A stretch of DNA of 39,625 bases, taken from positions 1 through 39,625 of the forward strand of contig JAOAEA010000035.1 in NCBI GenBank assembly GCA_026417035.1. Direction: 5' to 3'. The DNA comes from Burkholderiales bacterium (GTDB lineage: Bacteria > Pseudomonadota > Gammaproteobacteria > Burkholderiales > SG8-39). Below are positions 23,979 through 31,990 of the stretch, piece after piece. Positions within the stretch are counted from its first letter, which is position 1; the number at the start of each line of letters is the position of its first letter. Made by a program: the position numbers and the translations under genes. Under the pieces are notes generated by a model that saw nothing but the letters and a program-made list of their open reading frames with translations, had not been told where the DNA came from and made no database searches.

Positions 23979-24179
23979 TCACCTTCCCCACAGCGACCAG
24001 GCGCCGTAGCCCGCGACCAGCAATCCCAGGACCAGGTTCACCGGGCGCGTCCTCTCGCTGGCGCCTGGGATGAACAGCGCGTCCACCCGCATCGCCTCGG
24101 TCACCGGTGTGCGCACGAACACGCCCAGGACCAGCACGATCCCGTAGACGATCGCTCCCAGGTTGACGACGGTATCCAT
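23979..24179 (-). CDS. Small two-helix membrane protein between narK genes
   Basis: This 66-aa protein has two hydrophobic helices (about residues 5-23 and 47-63) separated by a polar loop ('RTPVTEAMRVDALFIPGASERTRP'). I do not recognise the family. It sits 70 bases after narK2 and 213 bases before narK3, in the same direction as the array. That 213-base gap holds no convincing gene. The composition looks like a real membrane protein, not a shadow frame. Confidence 0.65.
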   Translation of the reverse strand: MDTVVNLGAIVYGIVLVLGVFVRTPVTEAMRVDALFIPGASERTRPVNLVLGLLVAGYGAWSLWGR

Positions 24180-24249
24180 GGATTTGCCGGCTCGGGCGGA
24201 TGGGGTGCATGCGGTGCGGACCCGGAGTCCGCAGCCGCCCTCGCCTCGC

Positions 24250-25965
24250 TCAGGCGGCCTGGCCCAGGTCGATGCGCTTCATGCGCTCCTTCTCGCCCTC
24301 GGGCAGCTTGTCCCACCAGGTCCCGCCGGCGTTGCCGTAGTCGTAGCGCTCGGCGCCCTTGCGCGTGTAGTACCACCAGTTGATGCCGAGCGAGTACACG
24401 TAGAACACCGCGCAGCCGAGGAAGAACGCAACCACCGTGCCGGTGCGCTCGATCGAGGTCGCGATCAGCGAGTTCCAGACGAAGGGGCCGAAGGCCGCCC
24501 ACGCGCCGGTCCAGCCGAGCATCTGCGCGCCCTTGGCCGGCGAGTACGCGAACACGATCGGGTACTGGCGGAAGGTCGCCGCGTTGTTGATGCCGGTCAT
24601 CAGGAAGATCCACAGCATCCCCCCGAGGAAGCCCTCGAACTGCTCGACGCGGGTCGGCGTCAGGTACCCGCCGAAGACGAGGAAGGCGACGCCGGCGATC
24701 TGCCCGATCGTCGTCCAGTGCATGCCCTTGCTGCCGCCGATGCGGTCGAAGACGCCGCCGGTCAGCACGCGCACCAGCCCGCCGATCAGCGGCCCGAGGT
24801 ACGCGTACGTGAGCGGGTCGGGCGCGCCGTCGAAGCCGCCGTACAGCGTCTTGATCAGCATCGGGAACGCCGCGGAGAAGCCGCTGAACGAGCCGAACGA
24901 GCAGATGTAGGTGATCGTGCAGTTCCAGGTGTGCAGGCGCGCGCGGTTGCGGTTGCTCAGGATCTCGAACTGGCCCATGAACCCGCGCGTGGGCAGCTGT
25001 AGGCTGCGCAGGAACACCAGCGCGAGCACGAACGCGAGCACCAGGAACGGCACCCAGACGAACGCCGCGTTCTGCAGCCACATCGGCTTCTTCACGACGC
25101 TCTTCAGGGCCACGTCGGTGACCGCGCCGGCGGCGTCGCGCTTGACCTCGACCGCGTAGCCTTGCGTCGGCACGACCTCGACGATCGCGCCCGCGGCGTC
25201 CTTCTTCACTTCGGTCCTGACGGGCTGCACCTTGTCGGCGCCGCGTAGCACGACGTCCTTCACGACGCCGTCGGCCTTGACCACCTCGATCGCCGCGGCG
25301 AACTCGGGCTTGGCGACGACCACGTCGCGGACGACGCCGCCTTCCTTGGTGACGCTGAGCGCGCCCTTGACCGTGTCGGCCTTGGTGAACACCTGCGGAC
25401 CGCCGGCGATCGTGCCGAGCGCGGCGAAGCCGATGATCCACGGCGCGACGAACTGCACGACCGACACCCCGAAGTTGCCGACGCCGGCCTGGATCCCCAT
25501 CGCGGTGCCCTGCAGCCGCTTCGGGAAGAAGATGCTGGTCGACGGCATGAACGACGAGAAGTCGCCGCCGCCCATCCCGCAGAGGAAGCCGATCACCATG
25601 AAGGTCGCCCACGAGGTGGTCGGGTCCTGGATCGCGATGCCGAGCCACACCATCGGGATCACCTTCAGGATCGTCGCGGTCGCGATCACGGGCCGCGTGC
25701 CGAGCACCGGGATGAAGTTCGAGTGCACGAGGCGCAGGATCCCGGAGGCGAGCCCCGGGATCGCCGCGAGCCAGAACAGCTCGGTGGTCGTGAACTTGAA
25801 GCCGATCGCCGGCATGCGCACGACGACCGCGCTCATCACGAACCAGGTCGCGAACGAGAAGATCAGGGAGAAGGTCGTCACGCCGCAGGTGCGCCAGGCG
25901 AGCGCGCTGCCCGTCTCCTGCCAGAACTTCGGGTCCTCCGGCGTCCAATTCTGGATTCTCGCCAT
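24250..25965 (-). CDS. NarK2-like nitrate/nitrite transporter with a ~110-residue repetitive loop insertion
   Basis: This 571-aa MFS transporter is closely related to the 465-aa protein at 22368. Helices 1-6 span residues 25-185 ('GFLCGMGGGDFSSFMPSTSIFFP', 'QAGVGNFGVSVVQFVAP'), and helices 7-12 follow from residue 300. Between them, residues about 188-296 form an insertion rich in Val, Lys and Asp with imperfect repeats ('VVRDVVV', 'VVKDVVL', 'EVKKDAAGAIVEVV', 'EVKRDAAGAVTDVA'). In a 12-helix MFS protein the helix 6-7 loop is normally cytoplasmic, so the insert probably faces the cytoplasm. Its role is unknown. It lies 51 bases after narK1. Confidence 0.93.
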   Translation of the reverse strand: MARIQNWTPEDPKFWQETGSALAWRTCGVTTFSLIFSFATWFVMSAVVVRMPAIGFKFTTTELFWLAAIPGLASGILRLVHSNFIPVLGTRPVIATATILKVIPMVWLGIAIQDPTTSWATFMVIGFLCGMGGGDFSSFMPSTSIFFPKRLQGTAMGIQAGVGNFGVSVVQFVAPWIIGFAALGTIAGGPQVFTKADTVKGALSVTKEGGVVRDVVVAKPEFAAAIEVVKADGVVKDVVLRGADKVQPVRTEVKKDAAGAIVEVVPTQGYAVEVKRDAAGAVTDVALKSVVKKPMWLQNAAFVWVPFLVLAFVLALVFLRSLQLPTRGFMGQFEILSNRNRARLHTWNCTITYICSFGSFSGFSAAFPMLIKTLYGGFDGAPDPLTYAYLGPLIGGLVRVLTGGVFDRIGGSKGMHWTTIGQIAGVAFLVFGGYLTPTRVEQFEGFLGGMLWIFLMTGINNAATFRQYPIVFAYSPAKGAQMLGWTGAWAAFGPFVWNSLIATSIERTGTVVAFFLGCAVFYVYSLGINWWYYTRKGAERYDYGNAGGTWWDKLPEGEKERMKRIDLGQAA

Positions 25966-26016
25966 GGTGCTGGCCTTTCGAGGTGAGGGGTTCGGTGAGC
26001 GGGACAGTGGGTCGGG

Positions 26017-27279
26017 TCAGCCCCGCAGCGAGAACTTCTTCGCGCGCGGCCCGATCACCTCGGCCTTGCGCACTTCGGTCCAGTACATCCAGATGAGCGA
26101 GACCCACACCACGCCGTAGAGGAGCATGAACGCGCTGGAGCGGATGCCGGTGAAGTCGAGCAGCGCGCCGAACATGATCGGCAGCAGGAAGCCGCCCAGG
26201 CCGCCCGCGAGGCCCACCACGCCCGACACGACGCCGATGTTGTCGGTGAACTCGTCGGAGATGTACTTGAAGACCGAGGCCTTGCCGAACGCCCAGGCGA
26301 TGCCCATCACGAACATCAGGATGGTGAAGAGGTAGACGTTGAGCCCGATGTGGAACGTCTGCGGCCCCGTCACCGTCTGGATCGTCATCGACGTCTGCGG
26401 ATAGGAAAGCAGGAAGAGGCAGATCCAGGAGACCCACATCACCCACCACGTCACCTGGTGCGCGCCGTACTTGTCGGAGAGCCACCCGCCGATCGCCCGC
26501 AGCACGCCGCCGGGGAGCGAGAAGGCCGCGGCGAGCAGGGCAGCGGTGGCGAGCGGCAGCTCGTACTCGCCGACGTAGTACTGCGGCATCCAGAGGGCGA
26601 GGGCGACGTAGCCGCCGAACACGATCGAGTAGTACTGCGAGTACTTCCAGACGCGCGGGTCCTTCATGGCCTTGAGCTGGTCCCGCCAGGTCACTTTCGA
26701 GCCGACGAGGTGCGCGGGGTCCGAGTAGCTGAAGATCCAGAAGAGGATCGCCGTGCCGAGCATGACCGCGGCGTAGACCTGCGGCACCATCGTCCAGCCG
26801 AAGGCGAGCACCAGCGCCGGCGCGATGAACTTGTTCACCGCCGCGCCGGAGTTGCCGGCGCCGTAGATGCCCATCGCGAGGCCCTGCTGGTTGCGCGGGA
26901 ACCAGCGCGCGACGTAGGGCGTGCCCACCGAGAACGAGCCGCCCGCGAGCCCCGCGAAGAGGCCGATCACGAGGAAGTGCCAGTACTCGGTCGCGTAGGA
27001 CATCATCCAGATCGGGATGACCGTCGAGAGCATCAGGACGAACATCACGATGCGCCCGCCGTACTTGTCGGTCCACATCCCGAGCGGCACGCGGATGAGC
27101 GAGCCGGTGAGCACGGGCGTCGCCGTGAGGATCCCGAACTGGGTGGCGTTGAGGTTGAGCTCCTTCTTGATCGGCACGCCGATGACGGCGAACATCAGCC
27201 ACACCATGAAGCACACCGTGAAGGCGAGCGTGCTCACGACGAGCACCGAGATCGCCTTTGCCCTTTGCGACTTCGCCAT
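26017..27279 (-). CDS. narK: Nitrate transporter, NarK1-like (MFS)
   Basis: This 420-aa, 12-helix major facilitator is of the NarK1 type, thought to be a nitrate/proton symporter. Features are 'SVLVVSTLAFTVCFMVWLMFAVIGVPIKKEL' in helix 1, the MFS loop 'GMWTDKYGGR', and nitrate-signature-like helices 'LFAGLAGGSFSVGTPYVARWFP' and 'VSGVVGLAGGLGGFLLP'. I chose ATG 27279, preceded by GGGAGCGATCC, over a longer frame that adds an Arg-rich tail. It is the first gene of the nar array. A candidate FNR/DNR box lies 200 bases upstream. Confidence 0.93.
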   Translation of the reverse strand: MAKSQRAKAISVLVVSTLAFTVCFMVWLMFAVIGVPIKKELNLNATQFGILTATPVLTGSLIRVPLGMWTDKYGGRIVMFVLMLSTVIPIWMMSYATEYWHFLVIGLFAGLAGGSFSVGTPYVARWFPRNQQGLAMGIYGAGNSGAAVNKFIAPALVLAFGWTMVPQVYAAVMLGTAILFWIFSYSDPAHLVGSKVTWRDQLKAMKDPRVWKYSQYYSIVFGGYVALALWMPQYYVGEYELPLATAALLAAAFSLPGGVLRAIGGWLSDKYGAHQVTWWVMWVSWICLFLLSYPQTSMTIQTVTGPQTFHIGLNVYLFTILMFVMGIAWAFGKASVFKYISDEFTDNIGVVSGVVGLAGGLGGFLLPIMFGALLDFTGIRSSAFMLLYGVVWVSLIWMYWTEVRKAEVIGPRAKKFSLRG

Positions 27280-27401
27280 GGATCGCTCCCTTCTCCCGGG
27301 GGTTTCCGATGGCGGGGATTGTCCGCGCCGGGCGCGGCCGCTCCCATTCTCCGGAAGGCCGCAGCGCGCGCTTCGGAAGGCGGAGGCTCGCCGCCTGCCG
27401 A

Positions 27402-27423
27402 CGGCGGATGCGGCCATCCGCCG
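27402..27423. other. Inverted repeat in the narK1 leader region
   Basis: CGGCGGATG-CGGC-CATCCGCCG forms a 9-bp perfect stem with a 4-base loop, between the narK1 start and the candidate FNR/DNR box. It may form an mRNA leader hairpin or be an operator for another regulator such as NarL-type proteins. Nothing in the sequence decides between these. Confidence 0.45.
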
Positions 27424-27478
27424 AAAGGACTATGCGGCGGGCCGCGGGGCGCTTGAATCGCTGCCGAGGCGCCGCAAT

Positions 27479-27492
27479 TTGACTCGCGTCAC
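27479..27492. promoter_or_regulatory. Candidate FNR/DNR box before the nar array
   Basis: TTGACTCGCGTCAC (minus strand GTGACGCGAGTCAA) resembles TTGAT-N4-GTCAA with two changes. For narK1 it would place a start near 27444 with a leader of about 165 bases. It is too close to the thioredoxin ATG (27511) to be a normal activator site for that gene. Confidence 0.5.
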
Positions 27493-27510
27493 AGCCACGG
27501 AGCCCAAACC

Positions 27511-27957
27511 ATGTCCGAGCCCGTCCACGTCGTCTGCCCGCGTTGCGGTGCGGCCAACCGGGTCCCGCGCGAGCGCCTCGCGGACGGCCCGGTGTGCGGA
27601 AAGTGCCGGCAGCCGCTCTTCGACGGCCGGCCGGTGGCGCTCTCCGAAGCCGACTTCGACCGGCACGTCGGTAAGTCCGACATCCCGGTGGTGGTGGATT
27701 TCTGGGCCGACTGGTGCGGCCCGTGCAAGATGATGGCGCCGCAGTTCGAGCGCGCGGCGCGCGAGCTCGAGCCGAACGTGCGGCTCGCGAAGCTCGACAC
27801 CGAGGCCGCGCAGGGTGTCGCCGCGCGCTACGGCATCCGCTCGATCCCGACGATGATCGTGTTCAGGGGCGGTCGCGAGATCGCGCGGCAGTCGGGCGCG
27901 ATGGACGCGGCGTCGATCGTGCGCTGGGTGCGCGGAGCGGTCGGCGGGGAAGGCTTC
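27511..27957 (+). CDS. trxC: Thioredoxin 2 (TrxC-like); frame continues without a stop to 29637
   Basis: The first 149 codons encode a complete thioredoxin 2: an N-terminal zinc domain (C9-P-R-C12; C29-G-K-C32), the active site W-C-G-P-C (68-72) and the cis-Pro segment 'IRSIPTMIVF'. It is a general cytoplasmic disulfide reductase. TrxC proteins normally end near 'IVRWVRGAVG'. Here the frame enters a GCAGAGG-type repeat at 27957 and stays open for a further 560 codons, antisense to the DUF1254 gene, to a stop at 29637. The end given here marks the recognisable domain, not a stop codon. Repeat insertion that removed the stop, or a sequencing or assembly error, are both possible. A strong hairpin at 28116 could end the transcript. 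Confidence 0.8.
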
Positions 27958-27986
27958 GACGCAGAGGGCGCGGAGGGCGCAGAGGG
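27957..27986 (+). repeat. GCAGAGG-type repeat at the 3' end of trxC
   Basis: CGACGCAGAGG-GCGCGGAGG-GCGCAGAGGG is a short tandem of 9-10-base units. The same CGACGCAGAGG wording opens the inverted-repeat element at 31813. In the thioredoxin frame it encodes an 'AEGAEGAEG'-like tail. This class of GCAGAG repeat is widespread between genes in bacteria of this type and is usually non-coding. Confidence 0.6.
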
Positions 27987-28115
27987 GCGCGCAGGAAGGC
28001 CCCCGCCCCTGGGCCGGCACCGGGTCCCGAAACCGCGCCCGGCGACCCGCGCTTGCGCCGGGCGTCGCGATCTTCCCGGTTGCTCCCGGGCGGCCGCGCG
28101 CCCGCTCCCGGAGAG

Positions 28116-28147
28116 CGAAGGGGCGGAACGCGCGTTCCGCCCCTTCG
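28116..28147. terminator. Perfect 32-base palindrome between trxC and the DUF1254 gene
   Basis: A perfect palindrome with half CGAAGGGGCGGAACGC, giving a stem of up to 14-15 bp with a minimal loop. It lies between the convergent thioredoxin and DUF1254 genes (DUF1254 stop at 28168-28170) and is probably a bidirectional terminator. No T run follows. Confidence 0.55.
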
Positions 28148-28167
28148 AACCCGCGCGCGGAAGACCG

Positions 28168-29676
28168 CTACGAAACCGGCTTCACCGCGGGCGGCTTCCA
28201 GGTGCCGTCCAGAATCGACGGAGCGGTCTCTTTCGGCCAGTAGAGACGCATCATCAGAATGAACTCGTCCTTCGGTGCCGGCAGCCAGTTCGATTCCCTG
28301 TCCTTGCCGGGCGACTCGTGCTGGATGTAGAGGTCGACCGACCCGTCGGCGTTGGCCTTGAGCTTGTTGCGCTGGCTCAGCGTGTAGCGGTTGAGCGGGT
28401 TGTCGACGAAGAAGTATCCGGCGTCGTACATGGTCAGGGACCAGAAGCCGTCGACGGGCGGCAGTTGGCCCTTCTCGAAGCGCATGACGTACTTCTTGCT
28501 GCCGTCGTACTTCTTCAGCAGGTCGGGCCCGGTCGACGTCGGATAGATCGCGTCCTGCGGCCGGTTGGCGCCCAAGCCGATGGCGGTGATCAGCGCGCGC
28601 TGCACGTAGTGCGTGCCGTAGGTGCCGACCTTGGTCGAGTAGGCCCAGCCGTTCTCCAGCTTGAAGTCGCCCGCAGCGATGCCGGCCTTCAGCCAGCCCA
28701 TGATGACCTCTTGCGCCGGCTTGGGCGCAGCCGCGATCCCCTTGGCGACCGCGGGCTCGAGTTTCGCCGCGTCGAAGTCCTGCCCGGGGACGATGCCGAT
28801 CTTGGCGAGCTTCGCCACCATCGGCGCATCCTCGGCCGCCGGCGGATTCGTCTTGAGGAGCTCCGCGAACAGCCTGAAGTAGTCGGCGCCGGACAAAGCG
28901 TCGACCTGCTCGCGGACGGCCGTCTTCATGTCGATGGCCGGATCGACCTTGCCGGGCTCGGGCTGGTACGGCTTGCCGTAGGCCGACAGCGGCACCGCGG
29001 AGACCTGGTCCTGCAGCGCGTGGACTTCCTTGTAGTCCTGGGGGGTGCCCGTGGAGTAGATGCGACCGAGGATCCAGACCATGCCGGTCGGGGACTTGTA
29101 CTCGGTCACGCCTTCGGGGAGCGTGCCCGACCAGCCCGGGCCGGTGATCGCGTACTTCTGCGCCTTCGTCCCCGTCGTGCGCTTGCCCGGAACCTGGAAC
29201 ACGTTGGTCCAGCCGTCGAGCATCGGGAAGAGGAAATAGCGGCCTTTCATGTCCGGGAGGCTGAGGATCCAGGGCTCCTTCGACACGTCGATCCATGCGG
29301 TGGTGTAGAGGGTGTCCGCATTCGGCGCCGTGACGTCGCGGAACTTGGCGCTGGGATACTCGCGCATCCGGACGAACTGGCCCATGGGAGCGCGCGTGCC
29401 CTCCGGCGAGGCGACGTTGGTCATGACCCGTCGCGTCATCTCCATGGTGACGAGCGGGTAGGCGTACACATAGGCTTCGGTTGCGAGCGCCAGCGCTTCC
29501 GCCTCCCTGGCCGCGGCTTCCGCCGCCTTCGCGGCCGCCTCGGCCTTCGCTTTGGCCTCGGCCGCGGCCTGGTCGACGGCCTTCTCGACCCTCGCTTCTT
29601 CCTGTTTGCCGCAGCCGGTCAGTGCCAAGGCCGCTGACACTAGAAGCATCAGTACGGGGGCTTTCAGTGCGTTCAT
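28168..29676 (-). CDS. DUF1254/DUF1214 lipoprotein with Ala/Glu-rich coiled-coil linker
   Basis: This 502-aa protein has a lipoprotein signal peptide with lipobox L-T-G-C22, so it is anchored in the membrane and exported. Residues about 25-65 are an Ala/Glu/Lys-rich helical linker ('AAAEAKAKAEAAAKAAEAAARE'), probably a coiled coil or periplasmic spacer. The rest is a DUF1254 domain (about 70-200, 'AYVYAYPLVTMEMTRR', 'PNADTLYTTAWIDVSKEPW') and a C-terminal DUF1214 domain (about 380-490, 'GFWSLTMYDAGYFFVDNPLNRYTL'). These domains commonly occur together, and their function is not established. AGGAGG precedes the ATG. It is divergent from the AraC regulator gene, which may control it. Confidence 0.93.
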   Translation of the reverse strand: MNALKAPVLMLLVSAALALTGCGKQEEARVEKAVDQAAAEAKAKAEAAAKAAEAAAREAEALALATEAYVYAYPLVTMEMTRRVMTNVASPEGTRAPMGQFVRMREYPSAKFRDVTAPNADTLYTTAWIDVSKEPWILSLPDMKGRYFLFPMLDGWTNVFQVPGKRTTGTKAQKYAITGPGWSGTLPEGVTEYKSPTGMVWILGRIYSTGTPQDYKEVHALQDQVSAVPLSAYGKPYQPEPGKVDPAIDMKTAVREQVDALSGADYFRLFAELLKTNPPAAEDAPMVAKLAKIGIVPGQDFDAAKLEPAVAKGIAAAPKPAQEVIMGWLKAGIAAGDFKLENGWAYSTKVGTYGTHYVQRALITAIGLGANRPQDAIYPTSTGPDLLKKYDGSKKYVMRFEKGQLPPVDGFWSLTMYDAGYFFVDNPLNRYTLSQRNKLKANADGSVDLYIQHESPGKDRESNWLPAPKDEFILMMRLYWPKETAPSILDGTWKPPAVKPVS

Positions 29677-29827
29677 GGGTGGTCCTCCTGGGTCGACCAT
29701 TCGCCGGCGCGACCGGGCGCCGCTCGGTCGGGAGGATAAACGCGGGCGGCAGCCGAACCGTTGGCCGTCCAGCCCGCAAGTTTGCATTTTGTGCCAGACT
29801 GGCCCGGCACTCAGTCTGGTCACGCCC

Positions 29828-30874
29828 TTGGCTGCGCGACGCGCATCGATCCTCCCACCGACCCGCATCCCGGACCACGTCATCCGCGTGGGCGGCGCCG
29901 CCGGGCTGCCGCCGCTGCTCGCGAACCGCGGCATCGACCCCGCCCCGCTTCTCGCCGAGGCCGGGCTCGCCCCGGGCGCCTTCGCCGATCCGGACAACGT
30001 CGTGCCGTTCGCCGCCTTGTGCCGCTTCGCCCAGATCGCTTCGGAGCGCACCGGGATGACCGACATCGGCCTGCGCGCGTGCACGCGCACGGGGCTTCCG
30101 GCGCTCGGCATCCTGGGCTACCTCGTGGCGAACTCGGAATCCGTCGAGCGCGGACTCGCGGCGCTGCAGGAGTTCCTGCACGTCCACGATCAAGGCGCGA
30201 CGAGCTACGTCGCGCGCGAAGGGGATACCGCCGTGCTCGGCTACGAAGTCCTGACGCCCGGCGTTCCCGGAGCCGACCAGATGACGTTCGGCGCGCTCGC
30301 CATCGCCGCCAACATCCTGCGCGGCCTCTGCGGCAGCGACTTTCGCCTGCGGGAAGCGACCTTCGCCTGGCGCGCACCGGAGGACGTGTCCCTGTTCCGC
30401 TCTTTCTTCAACGCGCCGGTGCGCTTCGATGCCGAGCGCAGCGCGCTCGCGTTCGACGCGCGCTGGCTCGCCGTGCGAGTCGACGACGCCGATCCTTACA
30501 TCCGACGCGTCCTCGCGGAAAAGATCGGCGATCAGATGACGGCCAGTCGGGAGCACGCCCGGGACCGCGTCGGCCGCGTGGTGCGATCGCTCGTTGCGGC
30601 AGGCCGGTTCTCGATCGGCGACGTCGCGGCCTCGTTCGCCATGAGCCGCCGCTCGCTCGCGCGCCGGCTCGGCGAGAACGGAACGTGCTTCCGCGATCTG
30701 CTCGAGGACGCGCGGTTCCGCCAGGCGCAAGGCCTGTTGCGGTCCTCGGCAGTGCCCATCGCCGAGATCGCCGCGCGGCTGGGCTATTCGGACGCGGCGA
30801 CGTTCACTCGCGCCTTCCGGCGCTGGGCGGGGACTTCGCCCGGCGAATGGCGCAAGAAAGGCGGGACGATCTGA
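29828..30874 (+). CDS. AraC-family transcriptional regulator
   Basis: This protein of about 348 aa has the 'arabinose-binding-like' N-terminal domain of OruR/ArgR-type AraC proteins (about residues 20-210). Its C-terminal AraC double helix-turn-helix is at about 250-345 ('GDVAASFAMSRRSLARRLGENGTCFRDLL', 'IAEIAARLGYSDAATFTRAFRRWAGTSPGEWR'). No ATG fits well. The TTG at 29828 gives the usual family length, and a GTG at 29888 is the alternative. The open frame extends back to an ATG at 29552, inside the neighbouring gene, which I reject. It probably regulates the divergent DUF1254 lipoprotein gene. Confidence 0.88.
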   Translation: MAARRASILPPTRIPDHVIRVGGAAGLPPLLANRGIDPAPLLAEAGLAPGAFADPDNVVPFAALCRFAQIASERTGMTDIGLRACTRTGLPALGILGYLVANSESVERGLAALQEFLHVHDQGATSYVAREGDTAVLGYEVLTPGVPGADQMTFGALAIAANILRGLCGSDFRLREATFAWRAPEDVSLFRSFFNAPVRFDAERSALAFDARWLAVRVDDADPYIRRVLAEKIGDQMTASREHARDRVGRVVRSLVAAGRFSIGDVAASFAMSRRSLARRLGENGTCFRDLLEDARFRQAQGLLRSSAVPIAEIAARLGYSDAATFTRAFRRWAGTSPGEWRKKGGTI

Positions 30875-31060
30875 CGGGGGTGGTCCCGTGCGCCGCCAGA
30901 AGCCCTCCGCGCGCTGTCGCCGCGCATCCGCGCGCCGGCGTGCGCTTCGGGCCGGGGCGTCCGGGTGCCGGTCGGCGCGAAGCAGGCCCCGCCCCGAAGG
31001 ACCGGCGCTGCCGCTGCGAAAAACCGGATGATTCGCGAGGGACGGGTGCGGCAAAGCGCG

Positions 31061-31762
31061 CTATCGCGCCCCGGCCTGCTCCAGCATCTGGACCATCTCC
31101 GCGTAGCCGCGCGCGCGGGCGAGCTCGAGCGGCGTGCGGCCCGCGGCGTCGGTGAGCTTCGTGCTCGCGCCGGCCTCGAGGAGCGCGCGCACCGTCGCCT
31201 GGTGGCGCGGCCCGCCGTCGCCGAGCACGATCGCCTCGATGAGCGCCGTCCAGTGCAGGTTGTTCACGTGGTCGAGGGGCGCGCCCGCCGCGATCAGCCG
31301 CCGCACCACGCCGTCGTGGCCGAGGTGCGCCGCGGCGATCAGCGCCGTGCCGTCGTAGCGGCTCGTCACGAGCTTCGCGCTCGCGCCCATCGCGAGGAGC
31401 AGCGCCAGCGTCTCCTCGTCGTCCGCCACCGCGGCGATCGTGACCGCGTCGTAGCGGCCCGCCTCGAGCGCCGCCGTGTCGGCGCCCGCGGCGACGAGCG
31501 CCCGCACGGCGCCGCGCTGCCGCGCGAAGGTCGCGACGTGCAGCGGCGTGCGGCCGTGCCCGTCGCGCGCCTCGCGCGCCGCGCGCGAAGTCGCGAGTCT
31601 CTCGATCGTCGCGACGTCGCCGCGCCACGCGGCCGCGTGCAGGCCCGTGTAGGCGGCGGCCTCGGCGGGCGAGGGCGGCACCTGGGCCCCCGCCTGCGGC
31701 GCGAGCGCGCCGAGCGCCAGCGCGGCCAGGGGCAGCAGCCATCGATGCCGGAGCGCCTGCAT
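31061..31762 (-). CDS. Exported ankyrin-repeat protein
   Basis: This 233-aa protein has a signal peptide (residues about 1-27, ending near A-G-A-Q), so it is periplasmic or outer-membrane associated. About five ankyrin repeats follow from residue 38 ('TGLHAAAWRGDVATIERL', 'GRTPLHVATFARQRGAVRAL', 'DGTALIAAAHLGHDGVVRRL', 'HWTALIEAIVLGDGG', 'GRTPLELARARGYAEMV'). Ankyrin proteins bind partner proteins, and no partner is evident. The ATG at 31762 is preferred over longer frames because it gives the signal peptide. The 186 bases between its stop and the AraC stop hold nothing I recognise. Confidence 0.88.
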   Translation of the reverse strand: MQALRHRWLLPLAALALGALAPQAGAQVPPSPAEAAAYTGLHAAAWRGDVATIERLATSRAAREARDGHGRTPLHVATFARQRGAVRALVAAGADTAALEAGRYDAVTIAAVADDEETLALLLAMGASAKLVTSRYDGTALIAAAHLGHDGVVRRLIAAGAPLDHVNNLHWTALIEAIVLGDGGPRHQATVRALLEAGASTKLTDAAGRTPLELARARGYAEMVQMLEQAGAR

Positions 31763-31812
31763 GCGGGGATTATGCGCGCGAGCACCGCCCGCGATCGACC
31801 GACGCCAACTTC

Positions 31813-31959
31813 CGACGCAGAGGCCGGCGAGAGCGCAGAGGGCCGCAGAGGGAAGAGCGAATCCTGCAGACGTTCTCCTGATCGGCGTCCCCTCTCGGCG
31901 CAGCGAACCCGCGGTGTCGCGCTCTGCGGCCCTCTGCGTGCTCTGCGCTCTCTGCGTCG
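31813..31959. repeat. Inverted-repeat element of GCAGAG units
   Basis: Two 38-base arms (31813-31850 and 31922-31959) are inverted copies. They are identical over the outer 10 bases (CGACGCAGAG) and the inner 16 (GCAGAGGGCCGCAGAG), with a divergent middle. They enclose about 71 bases. The outer words match the repeat in trxC at 27957. It looks like a small non-autonomous or REP-like intergenic element. Confidence 0.65.
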
Positions 31960-31963
31960 GCAG

Positions 31964-31990
31964 GGTGTTGAAAAAGGGGGGACACATCCC
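31964..31990. repeat. Dispersed repeat, copy 2 (inverted relative to 503-528)
   Basis: GGTGTTGAAAAA, then six G, then ACACATCCC. It is the reverse complement of 503-528 with one extra G and directly follows the GCAGAG inverted repeat. It may be part of the same mobile or RAYT/REP-type module. The two copies are 31.4 kb apart. Confidence 0.7.

Noticed and set aside
27863..31054. A 1063-codon minus-strand frame spanning the thioredoxin end to the AraC gene
   Set aside because: It overlaps the recognisable DUF1254 gene in another frame and the AraC gene antisense. Part of it translates the GCAGAG repeat.
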